From Amoebidium appalachense (Eukaryota > Ichthyosporea), in assembly GCA_963693365.1 (NCBI GenBank), contig CAVNZM010000001.1, positions 7,874,001 to 7,938,000 on the forward strand: a stretch of 64,000 nt of DNA, written 5' to 3'. Below are positions 1 to 19,195 of this stretch, in pieces (the stretch's first letter is position 1; each line of letters begins with the position of its first letter). The notes below the pieces were generated by a model. The model saw only the letters and a list, made by a program, of their open reading frames with translations. It searched no databases and had not been told where the DNA came from. The position numbers and the translations under genes were made by a program.

Positions 1-6624
<6,624 letters not shown>

Positions 6625-7961
6625 TTGGGTTATGCTCGCCTCTGTGCCGTTTCTTTTCTTTTCTTTTTTTTGTACCCCTCTTTTTTGCTCCCTTAACTTG
6701 TTCCCTCAAAGCTTGTTGCTCTCCTTTTTTTTTTTTCTCTTTTTAATGTTTTTAAGTTGGAGAGGGGGGGGGGGGGGGGGGGGGGGAGGGGAAGAAGAGG
6801 CGGAGGGGGGAAGAGGATGGGGGAAGGTTACTTTTACGATTTTCACATTTGAATGGTTTTTTTCTGACTGAAGCCACGTTTCATTAAGGCTGCAGCTCAA
6901 TAGAAATAAAATTGAGCTTTGAAAGTTTCTGAAATTCCCTGGCATCAATTCTGCCTTGATCGCTGCTATTGCTACCAGTATGATAGTAGTACTACTGAAA
7001 AGTAATAACTGAGGAAAAGCCCATATAGTGACACCGTGGGCCCTCAACAGCAACCAAGTTGATTGATTTGTACCAACTATTAACGGTTCATGCGTAACAC
7101 GTATTTGCTATCGAAAGTAATTTATGCTTATGGTTTTCTGTGGCATATCTCAAGAAGAATTTTGTGATATCCGCATATGGAACTCGCCCGTTAGCTTGCA
7201 TAGTCACTGAATTCTAGTAATATTAGTTCAAGAGAATACTTTTTGACGACCCAAAAAAGAAACAAAAACTTTTTTCATATCTCCACATATGATGTATACC
7301 CTGTAACGTCTTTATCTATCACGTATGTAAGGGGTTGGGTAGAAGTACTACTGGCCTTGGTGCCGGCGCCTTATCACAGCTCTGGTATAGGTCGATACTA
7401 CAGTAAACAGCACATTTCTTTAAAGCTTGTACCGATGTTTGAGTTTTCGGCCAATTAATACATCTTTAATGTTGTGAGCTCGAATACAGCTCCTGTTAAA
7501 AGTGCGCATGCACAGTGTTTTACTAACGGCCTTTCCTCTTGACTTGGAGATTTTCCCTGCATGTATCCACCATGTAATAAGCCTAAGGGTTCAAGAGTGT
7601 TGCTTCGTAATCAATTTTTTCCATGGCCATGCCCAAAACCACATGTGCATGCATATGTACATGTACACGTGGTGAGATCGAGAAAAACATCCCCCGTGGA
7701 GTTCGGTACGTGAGACAACATACAATTTTTGTAAACCAGAATTTGGTGTTAAATGTTGCTTTGACGAGAGTTTGGTGCCGTGAACTTCTCCTGAATTAAC
7801 CTCGGTTAACAGCAAAGCCTATTCAACTTGGCACACAGCTTATAAGGCGCCATGGATAATTCCTGTGGCCACTATAAAACAAAAAACAAAAAAAAGAAAA
7901 AAACGGGGGTGGGGCGAGGGGGGGGGATCCGGAGGGGGAGAGGGGGGGCTTGTTGTTTGCT

Positions 7962-8002
<41 letters not shown>

Positions 8003-8003
8003 T

Positions 8004-8076
<73 letters not shown>

Positions 8077-8281
8077 CGTGGACGTGTGCGTGTGCGTGGG
8101 CATGTGCGTGTGTACACGTGTGCATGTGCGTGTGCTTGTGTGCGTTCTTGTGTGTGCATGCCTGTGCGTGTGCATGTGTATGTGTGTGGGTGTGGGTGTG
8201 TGGGTGTGTGTGTGTGTCTCAAAGTTTGGGTGGGTGGAGTTGGGTTGGGGTGCCACTGTGTGTGTGTGTTTGTGTAATGGT

Positions 8282-8334
<53 letters not shown>

Positions 8335-9427
8335 AAGGGGGGATGTTGTTTAATTTAACGGTACGTGTGACGTACTGTATGGAAAAGGAACGAAAAAGGG
8401 AAAAAAAAAAAAGAAAAAAAGAATGCAAGATGCATGAGAGAAATATTCAGCGCTAGCAGCTATAGAAGCTAAAAAAAGAGGAAGGAAAAACACGCTGGAA
8501 AGTAACACCCAATGCAATCACAGAAGCCCATTGTACCTAATATTATGTTATCTAGGCTAGACACGTGCACAACTTCGTGAGAAAATGCAAACTCAAGAGG
8601 CAGGTAATTATTGACGAGTGGCCCCTTGCATGCATTGATTCAGTTTTATAATTTGTTATCAGTTCGGAACACAACAGACCAAATTAGTGGTCTCTGAAGA
8701 TTCACATATCAGGAGAATGACATGATCCGCATAAGATTTTAGGATACACACCAACAAATCACATCGAAAGATCTCAGAGCAAAGAGCAGGATCTACCAGG
8801 AACGTGAATTATGGGCTGACGAAAAACCCCCTCCACCCAACAAGCCGCTCAGTGCGTATATACAAAGCGAAGTGTGTACAGTCAACCAACAGAATCGACG
8901 TGACAATAATGCAGGTGCAAACTCCCGTAATTTCCCAATCATGTAAGGCCCATAGAGCCATAACCATAAACGTCCCTTGCGATTGAACAGAAAATCCGGG
9001 ATCATTCCTACTTCCTGCGATCGGATACACCATAACACCATAAGCACCAAGGACTCGGATTTTACATATCGTCGCCCAATCCTATCTCAAAGTTCTAATC
9101 TAAACTTTCATAAATTTCATCAACTGTTGTGCGGTTCAGTTCCCGGACTCGTCACGCGATTCGAAAATCCGATGATGAAAGGATATGCGAAATTTCGGTA
9201 GTGCCTCAAAACTTCAACATCAATAACCACATAACAACAAACACACCACCACTATCACCCTCCTGGAAGCGCCACCCCCCAAAAGGCAAGCGCTCCAATC
9301 CCTTTCACCATATTCAAGATCTATTCCATCATTCCACCACTCCACCTTAAAGCCCACCAACTGCGTCCATCCAAAAAAGGCAAAAGCTCCGATCCCTTTT
9401 TACCAAACTAGGGCATGTCATCGGTCG
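6625..9427. other. intergenic, no supported gene
   Basis: This holds the probable 3' flank of the first gene (AATAAA-like sequence near 6905), a G-run at 6763-6786, TG-rich DNA at about 7964-8218 and a 52-base G-run at 8282-8333. A short imperfect direct repeat of about 25 bp (AAAAGGCAAGCGCTCC-type) occurs at about 9280 and 9375. Short open frames at 7243-7815 and 8793-9350 have no recognisable motif and no splice partners that I could find. Confidence 0.6.
8282..8333. repeat. 52-base G-run
   Basis: An uninterrupted G tract just downstream of TG-rich DNA. It lies 3' of the minus-strand methyltransferase gene. Confidence 0.95.
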
Positions 9428-10577
9428 TTACTCAACCACCTTAACATCCACCTGCTCCAAATCGACAAACACGACGTTGATAGGACTTCCCTTCGTCAAC
9501 TCGTCAAAATTCGTGATGGCGTTTATCTCAACTTTCCCGGCGTCCCAATTTTCGTTCATTTTCATCGGCGATCTTAAAGCCCCGTAACCCCTCTTAAACA
9601 TCACCTCGACGTATTCCCTATCGTCCTGACAATGACCCCCCTGGCAATTGTACAATTCCGCGGCGATCACGGGCGGCCGGCGTTGCGTATTTTTGAAAAT
9701 TCGCCCGGCACCGCCCTCCGACAGCGCAGACTTCTCGTATCCCTCAATGTCGATCTTCATCGCGCCGATCGCCGGGATCGGCTGGCCGCCGATCTTGCCT
9801 TCGTCCAAAATGTCGTCCAATCGCACGAATTTGGACTCCGATCTCACCGTGTAAGTTATGTCTGTGGCCGATAGGAAGGATTTCTTCTCCTCCTCCGTGC
9901 AGACGGTGTGGCCGTCACCCATGTTGTGGATGTCGGACATGATGTAGCATGTCTGCTCGTTCTGCGAGGGAAAAAAACACCGAAAAATGTCGGAAAATTA
10001 GCGCCATGGATTAAGAAAATTGGAATCTGGGGGGGGGGGGGGGGGGGGGGGGATCAAGGGCATTGACGGCTACATACTCTCAATGCTCGAACCCTGAAGA
10101 AAAAGAATGTGTGTAGGTGGAGAGAGGACATGTGCAGTGTGTGTGTTTGTATGTGAGTGTGTGTGTGTGCATGTGCCTGCGCGTATGTCGAGAACCTTCG
10201 TCGCAACCCGCTAGAGCCGCCAGCGCCATCACGCCGTATAGATTACGCCAAAACCAGACCTTAATTGAAGGAACCACTATCACACTGCAAAAAAAAAAAA
10301 AAAAAAAAAAAAGAAAAAAAAAGAAAAAAAAAAAAGAAAAGCCGTCCAATCAGGCCTTAAAGCAACCACCCACCTCGCTAAGTCCGTACGTGTACAACGC
10401 CAGGCGGTTGGAGAATCCGGGGTTAATACACGCGCTGAGCTGAATCAGTTTCTGATTGGCCGAATCGGGCTCGAACGAAACCACATGGTAGCCCTTGGCT
10501 AGGGCAATCAAGGTGAACCAACCAATGTTGGCGCCAATGTCTAGGAAAACCTGTTTTTTTTTTTTTTTTTTTTTTGG

Positions 10578-10610
<33 letters not shown>

Positions 10611-10731
10611 GGGGGTTTGGAGGGGGGGAAGGGAGGGGGGAGGGGGGAGGGGAGGTTGGGGGGAGGGTGGATGTGTGTGTGTGTTTGTGTGTGTGTGGTG
10701 AGTGTGAGTGTGTGTGTTTGGGGTGGAATTG

Positions 10732-10771
<40 letters not shown>

Positions 10772-10842
10772 CGGGGGGATCTGTGTGTGGATGCGCTCGT
10801 GTATGTGTGTGCGTGCGTGCGTGCGTGTGTATGTCTGTGTGT

Positions 10843-10873
<31 letters not shown>

Positions 10874-10961
10874 GGGGGAGGGGGGGGGTTACGGGGAATC
10901 CGTGTGTGGATGCGCTCGTGTGTGTGTGTGTGTGTGCGTGCATGTGTGTGTTTGTCTGTGT

Positions 10962-10992
<31 letters not shown>

Positions 10993-11720
10993 GGGGGGGG
11001 GGGGATTGGGGGGAGAAAAGGGGGGAGGGAGGAGACGGGAAGAGGGGCAGAGGGATGTGGAGTAAGAAACCGGATAATCTTGATTGTTTAAGCTTTGTTT
11101 GTTTGTTTGGGTGATGTGCAGTGTGCTATTTATCTCTCTATTTCCTTCTTGTGTGGGGAAGTGGGCGCATGGGCCATTGGGAAGAATCATAATGAATAAT
11201 CAAAAAATAGACGGAAAAGTCAAATTTGGGTGTGGTGAGTAATATCAGCACATAAGTGTGTTTGTGTGCACGTGTGAACATACAAAGTCCTGTTTGTTGC
11301 ACGATGGTGCATGTGGGGAGGAGGTGGACGTATGTGTGTGCCCCGGTCGAGCGCGGTTTTCCTGCCAGTGTGTGTCTGCGTGCCTCCGTGCATTGAGAAG
11401 TGTGCGTGCTAGTAGTGTAAACATGTGTTCGTGTGTAGGCCTGCTTGTGTGTTCAGTTTAAGGTGCGTGCGCACACGTGTCTACGTGTGTTTGTACTCGT
11501 GTATGTGTGGGAGGGGGCATATGCATGCGCGCCGTGCGTGTGTGTGTGTGTTTTAGTTGTGTGTGTCCGTGTATGTTATGTGTGACCGTCTGTGTGTAAC
11601 GAGTGTACGCTCGTATGCGTGAGTGCGTGCGGGTGTGTTCAGTGTGTGTTGCTGTGGGTGTGTATGTGTGTATGTGCTCGAGCGTGTGTAAGTCCTTATG
11701 GCATCCGTACGCACACATGA

Positions 11721-11770
<50 letters not shown>

Positions 11771-12047
11771 CCGTGTCCATACCTTGCCCTCCATAGACTT
11801 GGGGTTGCTGTAGAAGGTGAACAGCTCTCTGGCCTCCACTCCCTCCCACGTCCCACTGACCCGAATCGACCTACTCACAATGTCGTCATCCCTGTGTGTG
11901 TGTGTGTGTGTGTGTGCGTACGCGTGTGTGTATTGTTTGTTTTTGTGCGTGTGTGTGCGTAGGGGCTCACGCTTCACGTGTGTTTGTGAATGAGTTTGGG
12001 TGGATGGTTAGGAATGGTTCGGGGGAGGTGGGAAAGCAGCGCCGGGT

Positions 12048-12081
<34 letters not shown>

Positions 12082-13250
12082 AGGAGCCCTGTGCTGTTGT
12101 GCACACTATGAATCACGAGCTCACAATGAACAATAACTTATCATGTACATACGAAAGGAAAGAACACACACATTAGGAGTGTTGTACGTGTGCCGGGGAA
12201 GACGGAGAACTTTAAGGCGACCATTACGCAACATCATGGCAGAAAACAGAACCGTGTGGTGGTGGTGGGTCGGGGATGGAGGGGTGGGGTGTGGGGCGGG
12301 GGTGGGGGGGGGGGGGGGGAGGAAGGGGAGGGAGGGGGTTGGGTTGGGCTGGGTTGGGTTGGGGGGGGGCTTGGGAACATGGTAGAAGAGGGGTGTGTGT
12401 GTGTGTGCGTGTGTGTGTGTGTGTGTATGAATCTGTGCCTGCGTGCCCGCCCATGTTTAAGAACAGATCGTGAGATCTTGTAAGGTGCATCGACGTGCCA
12501 TTTGCTTTCTAATCCAAAGTTGTGTTGGTCAAAACTAGCTTCCTATCACCCAAACACATGCTTTCGGGATTCCCAGGTTCACAGAAAGAGCAATATAGCT
12601 GAATCTGTGTGTGTGCACCTCCGGAACGACGGGCAGATGCATGGATGGTGTGATGGAACATGTTACGTAAAAGACCGGTTGTGCGCCTGTCTTTTACGTA
12701 ACAAGGAAAATACTATGGTCAAGATGGGACAACAGGTGTAGACATAAAAAACATCGGCAGATCGTCTCACTGCACACTTATCAAAAACAATCGCAAACGG
12801 AACGATCAAGAACACAAACACAACAGATGCAATGGAAAAAACCCACCTATAAAGTGCTACTCTGAAAGTTGGGTAGAAGTCCGTCGGGTGCGCGCTGACA
12901 ATTATGATGTTTTCTTTGCCAAAACGGTTTAAGCACCACACCTCCCGCTCCTGTTGGGTCTTGAACTCAGGCATCTCATCCCCAGTTGCTTCTACATCTT
13001 CCCCATTCCCATTAACCTCGCCATTACCATCGTCCCCTCCGCTGTTTCCAGGCATTGTGTTCTGGAGAATCACTGCGCCATCGGCTGGTCTTGCCAAAGC
13101 GCGCGCTACTAGCATAGAACCGGCCCCCGAGGAACGAAGCGACCCCACCATTCCAATCGCTACAACAAGCACACCTGTAATGATTGCTACGCGCAACATC
13201 TGTAGCTTTTTGTGGGTGAACCACGAGATCAAACGTCCTCCGACGACCAT
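9428..13250 (-). CDS. FkbM-family SAM-dependent methyltransferase, membrane-anchored
   Basis: Four minus-strand exons in transcription order: 13250-12847, 11891-11783, 10550-10374 and 9961-9428 (stop TAA). All junctions have canonical GT/AG and compatible phases (AG/G, then phase 0, then phase 0), giving about 407 residues. Residues 19-40 form one hydrophobic segment ([18 protein letters not shown]) with basic residues before it. This suggests a type II membrane protein, plausibly of the secretory pathway. After an acidic Gly/Asp/Asn-rich linker, exon 3 carries SAM-binding motif I ([13 protein letters not shown]) and the acidic post-I strand (VVSFEPDS). Exon 4 carries the FkbM signature [13 protein letters not shown]. 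Members of Methyltransf_21/FkbM commonly O-methylate sugars or small molecules; the substrate here is unknown. The first ATG in frame after the upstream region is at 13250. The introns contain G-runs and TG repeats on the plus strand, that is C-runs and CA on the sense strand. Confidence 0.85.
10551..11782 (-). other. intron 2 of the FkbM-type gene, dense microsatellites
   Basis: On the sense strand it begins GTATGG and runs into (CA)n. It carries long C-runs at 10979-11004, 10858-10879 and 10735-10768, then a C-run followed by an A-run directly before the CAG acceptor at 10551. Near-repeated blocks at about 10768-10980 (C-run, CA tract and a GGATCTGTGTGTGGATGCGC-like core on the plus strand) indicate local tandem duplication. 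Confidence 0.8.
12662..12702. repeat. perfect 14-bp inverted repeat
   Basis: The arms GTTACGTAAAAGAC (12662-12675) and GTCTTTTACGTAAC (12689-12702) are exact complements around a 13-base loop. The hairpin lies inside intron 1 of the FkbM-type gene. Confidence 0.9.
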
Positions 13251-14470
13251 TTTGCCAATTGCTCTCGTGCTCTTTTTTGGGAAATGAGTTTCTTCGAAAA
13301 AAAAAGAATCTATAAATCGTGGGGATGAAAACAGTGCAAACGAACACAAGGGTCCACACAACTAAAGCTACAGACTATATGAAGGTTGTTGTTGTTTGTC
13401 GTTGTCTCCCCTCTTCACCATCATTTGGGTGCTACGGTAGATCCTGAGTAGATGCGAGCCCAAACAAACTAAATTGTATTTCTTCTTCAAGTTTGTGTTT
13501 CTAGCATATAAGCAATTTGCACTACGCCCTTGTTTTTATCTCCATGTGCTTTCTGAATCCCACAACACCGGATGTTCAATAAAGTTGTTTTTGAACGCAC
13601 CCGGCTGGTAGACTTGACTGAGGCGGTGGCGGGCCCACGATTGGCTTCTTAAACACCGACCGTGATCCCCCAAAACTTCAAATATTGGAAGAGGGCGTTA
13701 CAATTTACGAGTTTTCTAGGGTGTATGATTACTTGTGTCGTTATCTCCTCCGTATCCGTGAGTAGGGGTTTTTGTATTTTCTTCTCTGAGATATCTGTGA
13801 TATCTCCGGCTTGCTTCTCTTTCATGAGCATATCAATAAAGTCATTATAAATTTTTTTTACAATAATACTCATATGAGCACATCAATAAAGTCATTATAA
13901 AAAATAAAAAATTCATCTCTTTTATTATTCTCCAGACTCCCGGAGTCATTGGCAATGACTTTTTGCTCAATTTACGAACCCCAGGAATAGTTATATATTA
14001 AGAATTTATACGATTTTTTTGTAATATAATGAAAGCTGCGTTAATATGTCTGTAATGTAATATTACTGGGCTTAACTTCCTCTAAGACTGTTACTAAGTC
14101 ACACCGCGGCTTTATAGGCCCCACAACAAGAGTTTAGGAAAACCGCACCAGAGCGCACCTACGGCAACATCTAACCAATAGGAAACGTTTGTAGGATTAC
14201 TTATTGACGATTGGCGTTTGCCACCATTTGAAAGAGCGATGTAAAATGACGTGCTGACACTGCTGAGCAAGCATGGTGCCTTTTTGTGCGGTGCCGCTCT
14301 GTTAAAAAGATGTTATATATTGTTTGGAATAACGCTTGTTGAAGGAGAGATAATAATTTTTTGATTTAACAGCTCTCAATACATACATGTATAGATATTA
14401 CGTGAATACAAATCGGTCGGACTCAGAGATCCCCAATATTGTGATGAATCCAGATGACGTATATATATGC
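13251..14470. other. upstream region of FkbM-type gene, no gene seen
   Basis: No supported exon. A direct repeat of ATGAGCAYATCAATAAAGTC plus flanking bases occurs at about 13825 and 13873. The segment 13640-13960 is AT-rich. One ATTGG (inverted CCAAT) box is seen at 13642. Confidence 0.5.
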
Positions 14471-14669
14471 ATGGGGGTTTACGCTGTTTACTCGAGGCAA
14501 AGAGAACCAGTCTCAGGTATGGGGGGGGGGGGGTTTGCTCGGAATATCCCCTCAGCGGTATATCATGATCACGTACATAGATGTCGGGTGGTGACTATAT
14601 ATCAGGGTTTACTTTCTCTACGAGACACCATAAAGACTATAAGGAGAAATCAATTAGTTGGGGTTCCCC

Positions 14670-14711
<42 letters not shown>
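14471..14711. repeat. dispersed 200-bp repeat ending in poly-T, copy 1
   Basis: About 200 bp here matches 63504-63727 almost base for base, from GGGGGTTTACGCTGTTTACTC to GGGGTTCCCCG. Both copies continue into a T-run (41 T here, about 26 T in the other) and then diverge completely. Within the repeat the only conspicuous length change is in a G-run. Confidence 0.85.
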
Positions 14712-14715
<4 letters not shown>

Positions 14716-14747
14716 AGGGGCTCTCCTCGGGACACTCGGTATCAGCT

Positions 14748-14803
<56 letters not shown>

Positions 14804-14806
14804 TGT
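14671..14806. repeat. 41-base T-run and (GT)n at the 3' end of a LINE
   Basis: T-run 14671-14711, about 40 bp of unique sequence, then GT repeat at about 14751-14800. On the minus strand this is a CA tract and then a poly-A tract downstream of the reverse-transcriptase stop codon, consistent with a retrotransposon 3' end. Confidence 0.7.
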
Positions 14807-14821
14807 GTGTGTGCGCGTGCG

Positions 14822-16450
14822 CTATAATTTTGTAGTGATGTGTTTCTCAAGCCAATCAATACATCTAATAAACAGGTCGTAGTTACGCGTGTTTAGTATA
14901 AAATCAAGGATGTTGTAATTTACAGGTAGGCTATCTTTCTGGGTGTCTGTTGTGAATGTGACGTGTGTGTGTTGCGGTATTATGTGGTCTATCAAACTAC
15001 ATTTGGCGATACATGACCGGTTAAACTGGTGTGTGTGTGTGTTGTTTGGGCATGCAAATGATGCCACCTTATACTTATTAGATCTCCACTGTATAGCACG
15101 TGTACAGTAAAAGCGTGGTAATTGATCAATAATACCATCAGCTAGAGAAAGACCAGTTCTACAGGAAGGTAATATGTATTTAGGTGTTATACACTTGCGA
15201 GTGCCATATTTGGCAATATGGTTGAGGCGGTCAGTATATATAAAACGAGACATAAGGCTTAGTTTTTCAAGGTGTATGCTTTCATCGGGTCTAGTGTCGT
15301 GTGGTATCTTTTTCCATTTGTTATATTGCGTGATTATCTTGTGATTGTGTACATGTTTAATAAGTAAGTGGCAGTCCAAAGTCACACACACACTATTGCG
15401 GGGTTTATTTGTATTTGTGCCCAGGGGAGAAGGGGAGAGAGAGGGGAGGAAAGAGGGGAGAGGTGAGGAGGGGACAGGTCGGATAGAGAAGAGAGGGTGG
15501 GAGGGCAAATACTTCTTTAAGCGGCTTATGTGCTTATTGAATTTCAGCGCGAGATAGGATACTCTAGCAGCTATTGGGACCAGACCATATATCGAGAGCG
15601 TTACAGGCCCAGGTTTACAACAGTTGTTAGATAGAAAGGAGGCAACTTCTGCTTCAAGGAAATTTGCCAAGGGTTTAAGCGCTCTAGTTCTCTCTTTCTT
15701 GATCCAAGCGGCGAGAAGGGGTAAACCATATTCACATGCCGGGAAGACAAAAGTGCGAATAAATGTAAGTCTAATAGAAGGATGGAGGGGTGTGTCTTTA
15801 AAAATATTAGCCGAGAAGAAAGCTAACCGCTTACGAGCCAACTCTACCCTCTTTTCGACCATATGGGGAAACATAACACCAACAGAATCAACCGGAACAC
15901 CAAGATATTTGTATTCTGGAACTATAGGTACAGGTTTAGATGATAATGTAAATGTGTGTAAATTGTTAGCTATATCAGGTACAAGAACACCACATTTGTC
16001 TATGTTAAGGATCATAAGGTTTGCCTTGCACCACTCTGACACTACATCGAACAATCTTTGCAGGCGTCTAGGGGTACGGGCAAGGAGGGACAGATCATCA
16101 GCATAGAGAAGTGCAGGCGGAAAGTTATTAATAGGGTCATCGTTTTCGGCGTAAATCTTGACAGCCAAATCATCTATAAATAGGTTAAACAAAAAGGGGC
16201 TAAGCAATGAACCCTGCAAGAGACCTCTAGTACGAGCAAAACCATATGAAAGATGCCCATTAACCACAGCTCTACCATAGGTTTGAGACAAGAGTGCTTC
16301 TAACAGAACACCAATGCAGTGTGGTACACCCCGTGCAGCAAGCTTTTCCCATAGGAGACCAGGGGAGACAGAATCGTAAGCAGTTTTCCAATCAATAAAG
16401 CCAACATATTGTGCACCAACTTGCATATGTGCACCAACTTGCATATGCAT
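14822..16450 (-). mobile_element. 5'-truncated non-LTR retrotransposon, reverse transcriptase ORF
   Basis: An open frame of 542 codons on the minus strand begins inside the reverse-transcriptase domain. RT block A is FIDWKTAYDSV (residues 18-28), the next block is RGLLQGSLLSPFLFN (75-89), and the catalytic YADD is at 116-119. The thumb-like region includes KYLGVPVDSVG. The C-terminal half is basic with scattered Cys/His and no clear endonuclease. The upstream palm, fingers and any APE endonuclease are absent, so the copy is 5'-truncated, as is usual after target-primed reverse transcription. An 18-bp tandem duplication (CATATGCAAGTTGGTGCA on the minus strand) marks the truncation point near 16425-16450. 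No stop or frameshift interrupts the remaining frame. The YADD and LLQGSLLSPFLFN signatures are typical of LINE-type elements; the clade is not determined. Confidence 0.85.
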
Positions 16451-17574
16451 GGTGTGCTGACAAGATCACACCTCCACACACACATATATATCCCTTCACA
16501 TGTATACAATGCAGAAACATACAATATATTAAATCGGAAAGAATATATATAAATTATTAAATGAACAATGGCTGAGTCTTGAAAGTATAGGTGTCCTTTG
16601 ATAGTCACACCCCCAGTCAAACTCAACGCAGCCTGCTCTTTTACAGGGTTTTGAAATCAGGGGGGGGATTACGAAAAAAAAATCGTCGTAAATACGATTA
16701 ACGAAAGACCCCGATACGAATAAGGTTAGGGTTCCGTCGTAACAGCTTTCGTATCAGATGTATAGCATTATAAACGCTTTAAGGCCCCCTAATATCTAAC
16801 TGTACCTAATTTTTTCAGTATTTCTGTTCAAGAACATATCTACAGCGCTTCTCATGAGCAATATCGAGCCCCGACAAGTGTCCAGGGCTTGTAATTGTGC
16901 GATACTTAATTTGTAAAAACGCGTATTTTGAGTTTTGTGACTGGAGGGGCGTTTTTAGCTGGGCTTGCATATCCCCAAGAACCCCCAGGTTACGATTAAG
17001 AAACTGTCCGTTACGATTGGCCAAAGGACAATACGGTTAAGCTGGCCAACCCAGCCCAACCCTGTTTGAAATAATTTTTTTAACCAATCATATCTACGAA
17101 TAAGTTTGAATAGATTTCGTAATCGCACGTGGCCAGAAAACATATGGGCACACAGGCCGCATTGCCTGCTGCTGCTGGTGGGCGCAAGCGCCTTGTCTAC
17201 ATGTATACTTAGTTAGTACTTTAGTAACAATACGTATTATGCAGCAAATATAAAGATTTCTAAGTGAATATGTACCTGGATTCCCTCAGACATAATGTCC
17301 ATGCACCGCGTTGCAATACCGCATATGTACACCGAATCAGCAGTTCTCGAGCCGCGGCCCACCGGCAACTTTGTGTTCAGAGGGCCGTGCTTGCAAGGCC
17401 CGCACTGTCTGACTGGCACGCGGCGGCGCCGGTGGGGCAGATGCACCGTGCACACACACGCGATCTCGGTCTGAACACACAGACTCTCGCCCCCAATTGC
17501 ACGAGCTACTTGCACGTGCACACCGTAAGGTGCGCACCGTCTTGAATACTGCACACACACAAACTGGCACACAA

Positions 17575-17579
<5 letters not shown>

Positions 17580-17670
<91 letters not shown>
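17580..17670. repeat. (CA)n microsatellite
   Basis: About 90 bp of pure CA followed by CGCACGCACG. Confidence 0.95.
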
Positions 17671-17945
17671 GCACGCACACACACACACCGGACTTAACCA
17701 CTCTCTTATTTGATTCTCTGCCTTTTGCTTCTTGCTTCGTTGCCTCGTTTCTTCTTAACATCTTTGTTCTAAACCTTCCCCCCCCCCCCCCCCCCCCCCC
17801 CCCACCTCCACCCCTCCCCATCATTCCTTGCTTCTTGCTTAGTAGTTCATCGGCTTCCTCCTTCTAACTCCTCCCCCCCTCTCCTCCCCCCCCCCAATCC
17901 CCTGCTTGCGTCACCTATAACTTCTCTCTCCGCATGTTTGCCTTC

Positions 17946-18300
17946 TGTGCCTTGTATCTGTCGTGTCTGTATCTTGTGTCTGACGTGTATTAGCCTAGTG
18001 TCTGTGATTGTATCTTGTGTCTGTCTGTATCTTGTGTCTGTATGTATCTTGTGTCTGTCTGCATCTTGTCTTGTGTCTGCCTGTATCTTGTGTCTGAATC
18101 TTGTGTCTGTTGCTTGTATCTGTTTCTTGTGTCTGTATCTTGTATCTGTATATGTTACCCGTCGTGTCTGTATCTTGCACCTATTTTTTGTCGGTAACTT
18201 CCGCCTATACCTTTTGTCTTTGCCTATGTCTTAATTCTGTGTCTGTCGTGTCTGTACTGTATCTCTGTCGTGTCTATATTTTGTGTCGCTTTCGTTGGTG
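17946..18300 (+). repeat. degenerate TGTATCTTGTGTC minisatellite
   Basis: Roughly 20 imperfect copies of a 10-16 bp unit related to TGTATCTTGTGTCTG. The frames through it read Cys/Leu/Val/Ser-rich and are not coding. Confidence 0.85.
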
Positions 18301-18542
18301 TGTTACTCACCTCTGTAACATACGCCTGTATGATTTGTGTTTAGCTCCTGTATAAATGTCGGTAGCTCTGTGCCCTTCTGCCCGCATCCATCACCTAACG
18401 CAAACGTCTTCTGTCTTGTTCGATCATGGCGCTGTGCCAGCACATTGTTTGCTGTGTGCTGCCCCCCCCACCAACACTTATTCATCTCCGCTAAATGCTT
18501 CTTTGCTTCCGAACGTCCCCCCCCCCCCCCCCCCCCCCACTT

Positions 18543-18646
<104 letters not shown>

Positions 18647-19126
18647 CCCCCCCCCCCTCTCCCCCCCCCCCCCCCCCCCCCTCTCCCCTCCATCGAGGAC
18701 CAAACACTGTTTTCTTCTTCTTTGCTTCTTTGCTTCTGCCTGAACTCCCCAACTCATGCTTCCCTTTCCCCTTGTTGCATCTGTTCACCCTTTACTTGAT
18801 CCCTGCCCTCCCCCCCCACCCCCTCCCCCTCTCCCCCCGCCCTGAGTTCTTATAAGGTATGTGCTCTCAACCCTCCCCCCACCGCCACCCCCTGGTGCTG
18901 CTCCACCACCATCTCCTTCTTTGCCTCGTTGCCTCCTAGCCTATAGCCCTTGCTCCCCCCCCCCCCCCCCCTCCCCCCCTCCCCCCTCCCCATGCTCTCT
19001 CTTACTTCCTCTAGAACCCCCCTCTCTCCCCCCCCCGCCCCCTCCCCCTCCCCCCCAAAAAACAGACCACCCAGACGTCTAGACCCCTTTTCTGGCACTT
19101 GAACTGACTTACTTTCTCCCCTTCCT

Positions 19127-19195
19127 GAGTGCCTGTTGACTCTGTTGGGGCAATGTTTGCGCATTTATGTTTTGGAATCGTGGAGGAGTGGGAGA
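19127..19195 (+). pseudogene. possible relic of the LINE RT thumb region
   Basis: The frame reads VPVDSVGAMFAH, compared with VPVDSVGVMFPH in the 14822-16450 element. That is ten of twelve identical residues, with nucleotide similarity across about 37 bp. Similarity fades on both sides. If real, it is a decayed fragment of the same LINE family in the opposite orientation. Confidence 0.3.

Noticed and set aside
9632-9874. Plus-strand frames over the last methyltransferase exon
   Set aside because: Antisense shadows of a well-supported FkbM domain exon.
10423-11190. 255-codon minus-strand Pro/His/Thr-rich frame
   Set aside because: It reads through intron 2 and exon 3 of the methyltransferase in the wrong frame and consists of homopolymer translation.
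12904-13287. Plus-strand 127-codon Ser/Pro/Thr frame
   Set aside because: It lies antisense to exon 1 of the methyltransferase, whose frame continues in phase through three further exons.
16660-17130. TACGA-rich region as a transposon with inverted ends
   Set aside because: The ends GATTACGAAAA and TTTCGTAATC match only over about ten bases and no target duplication is visible.
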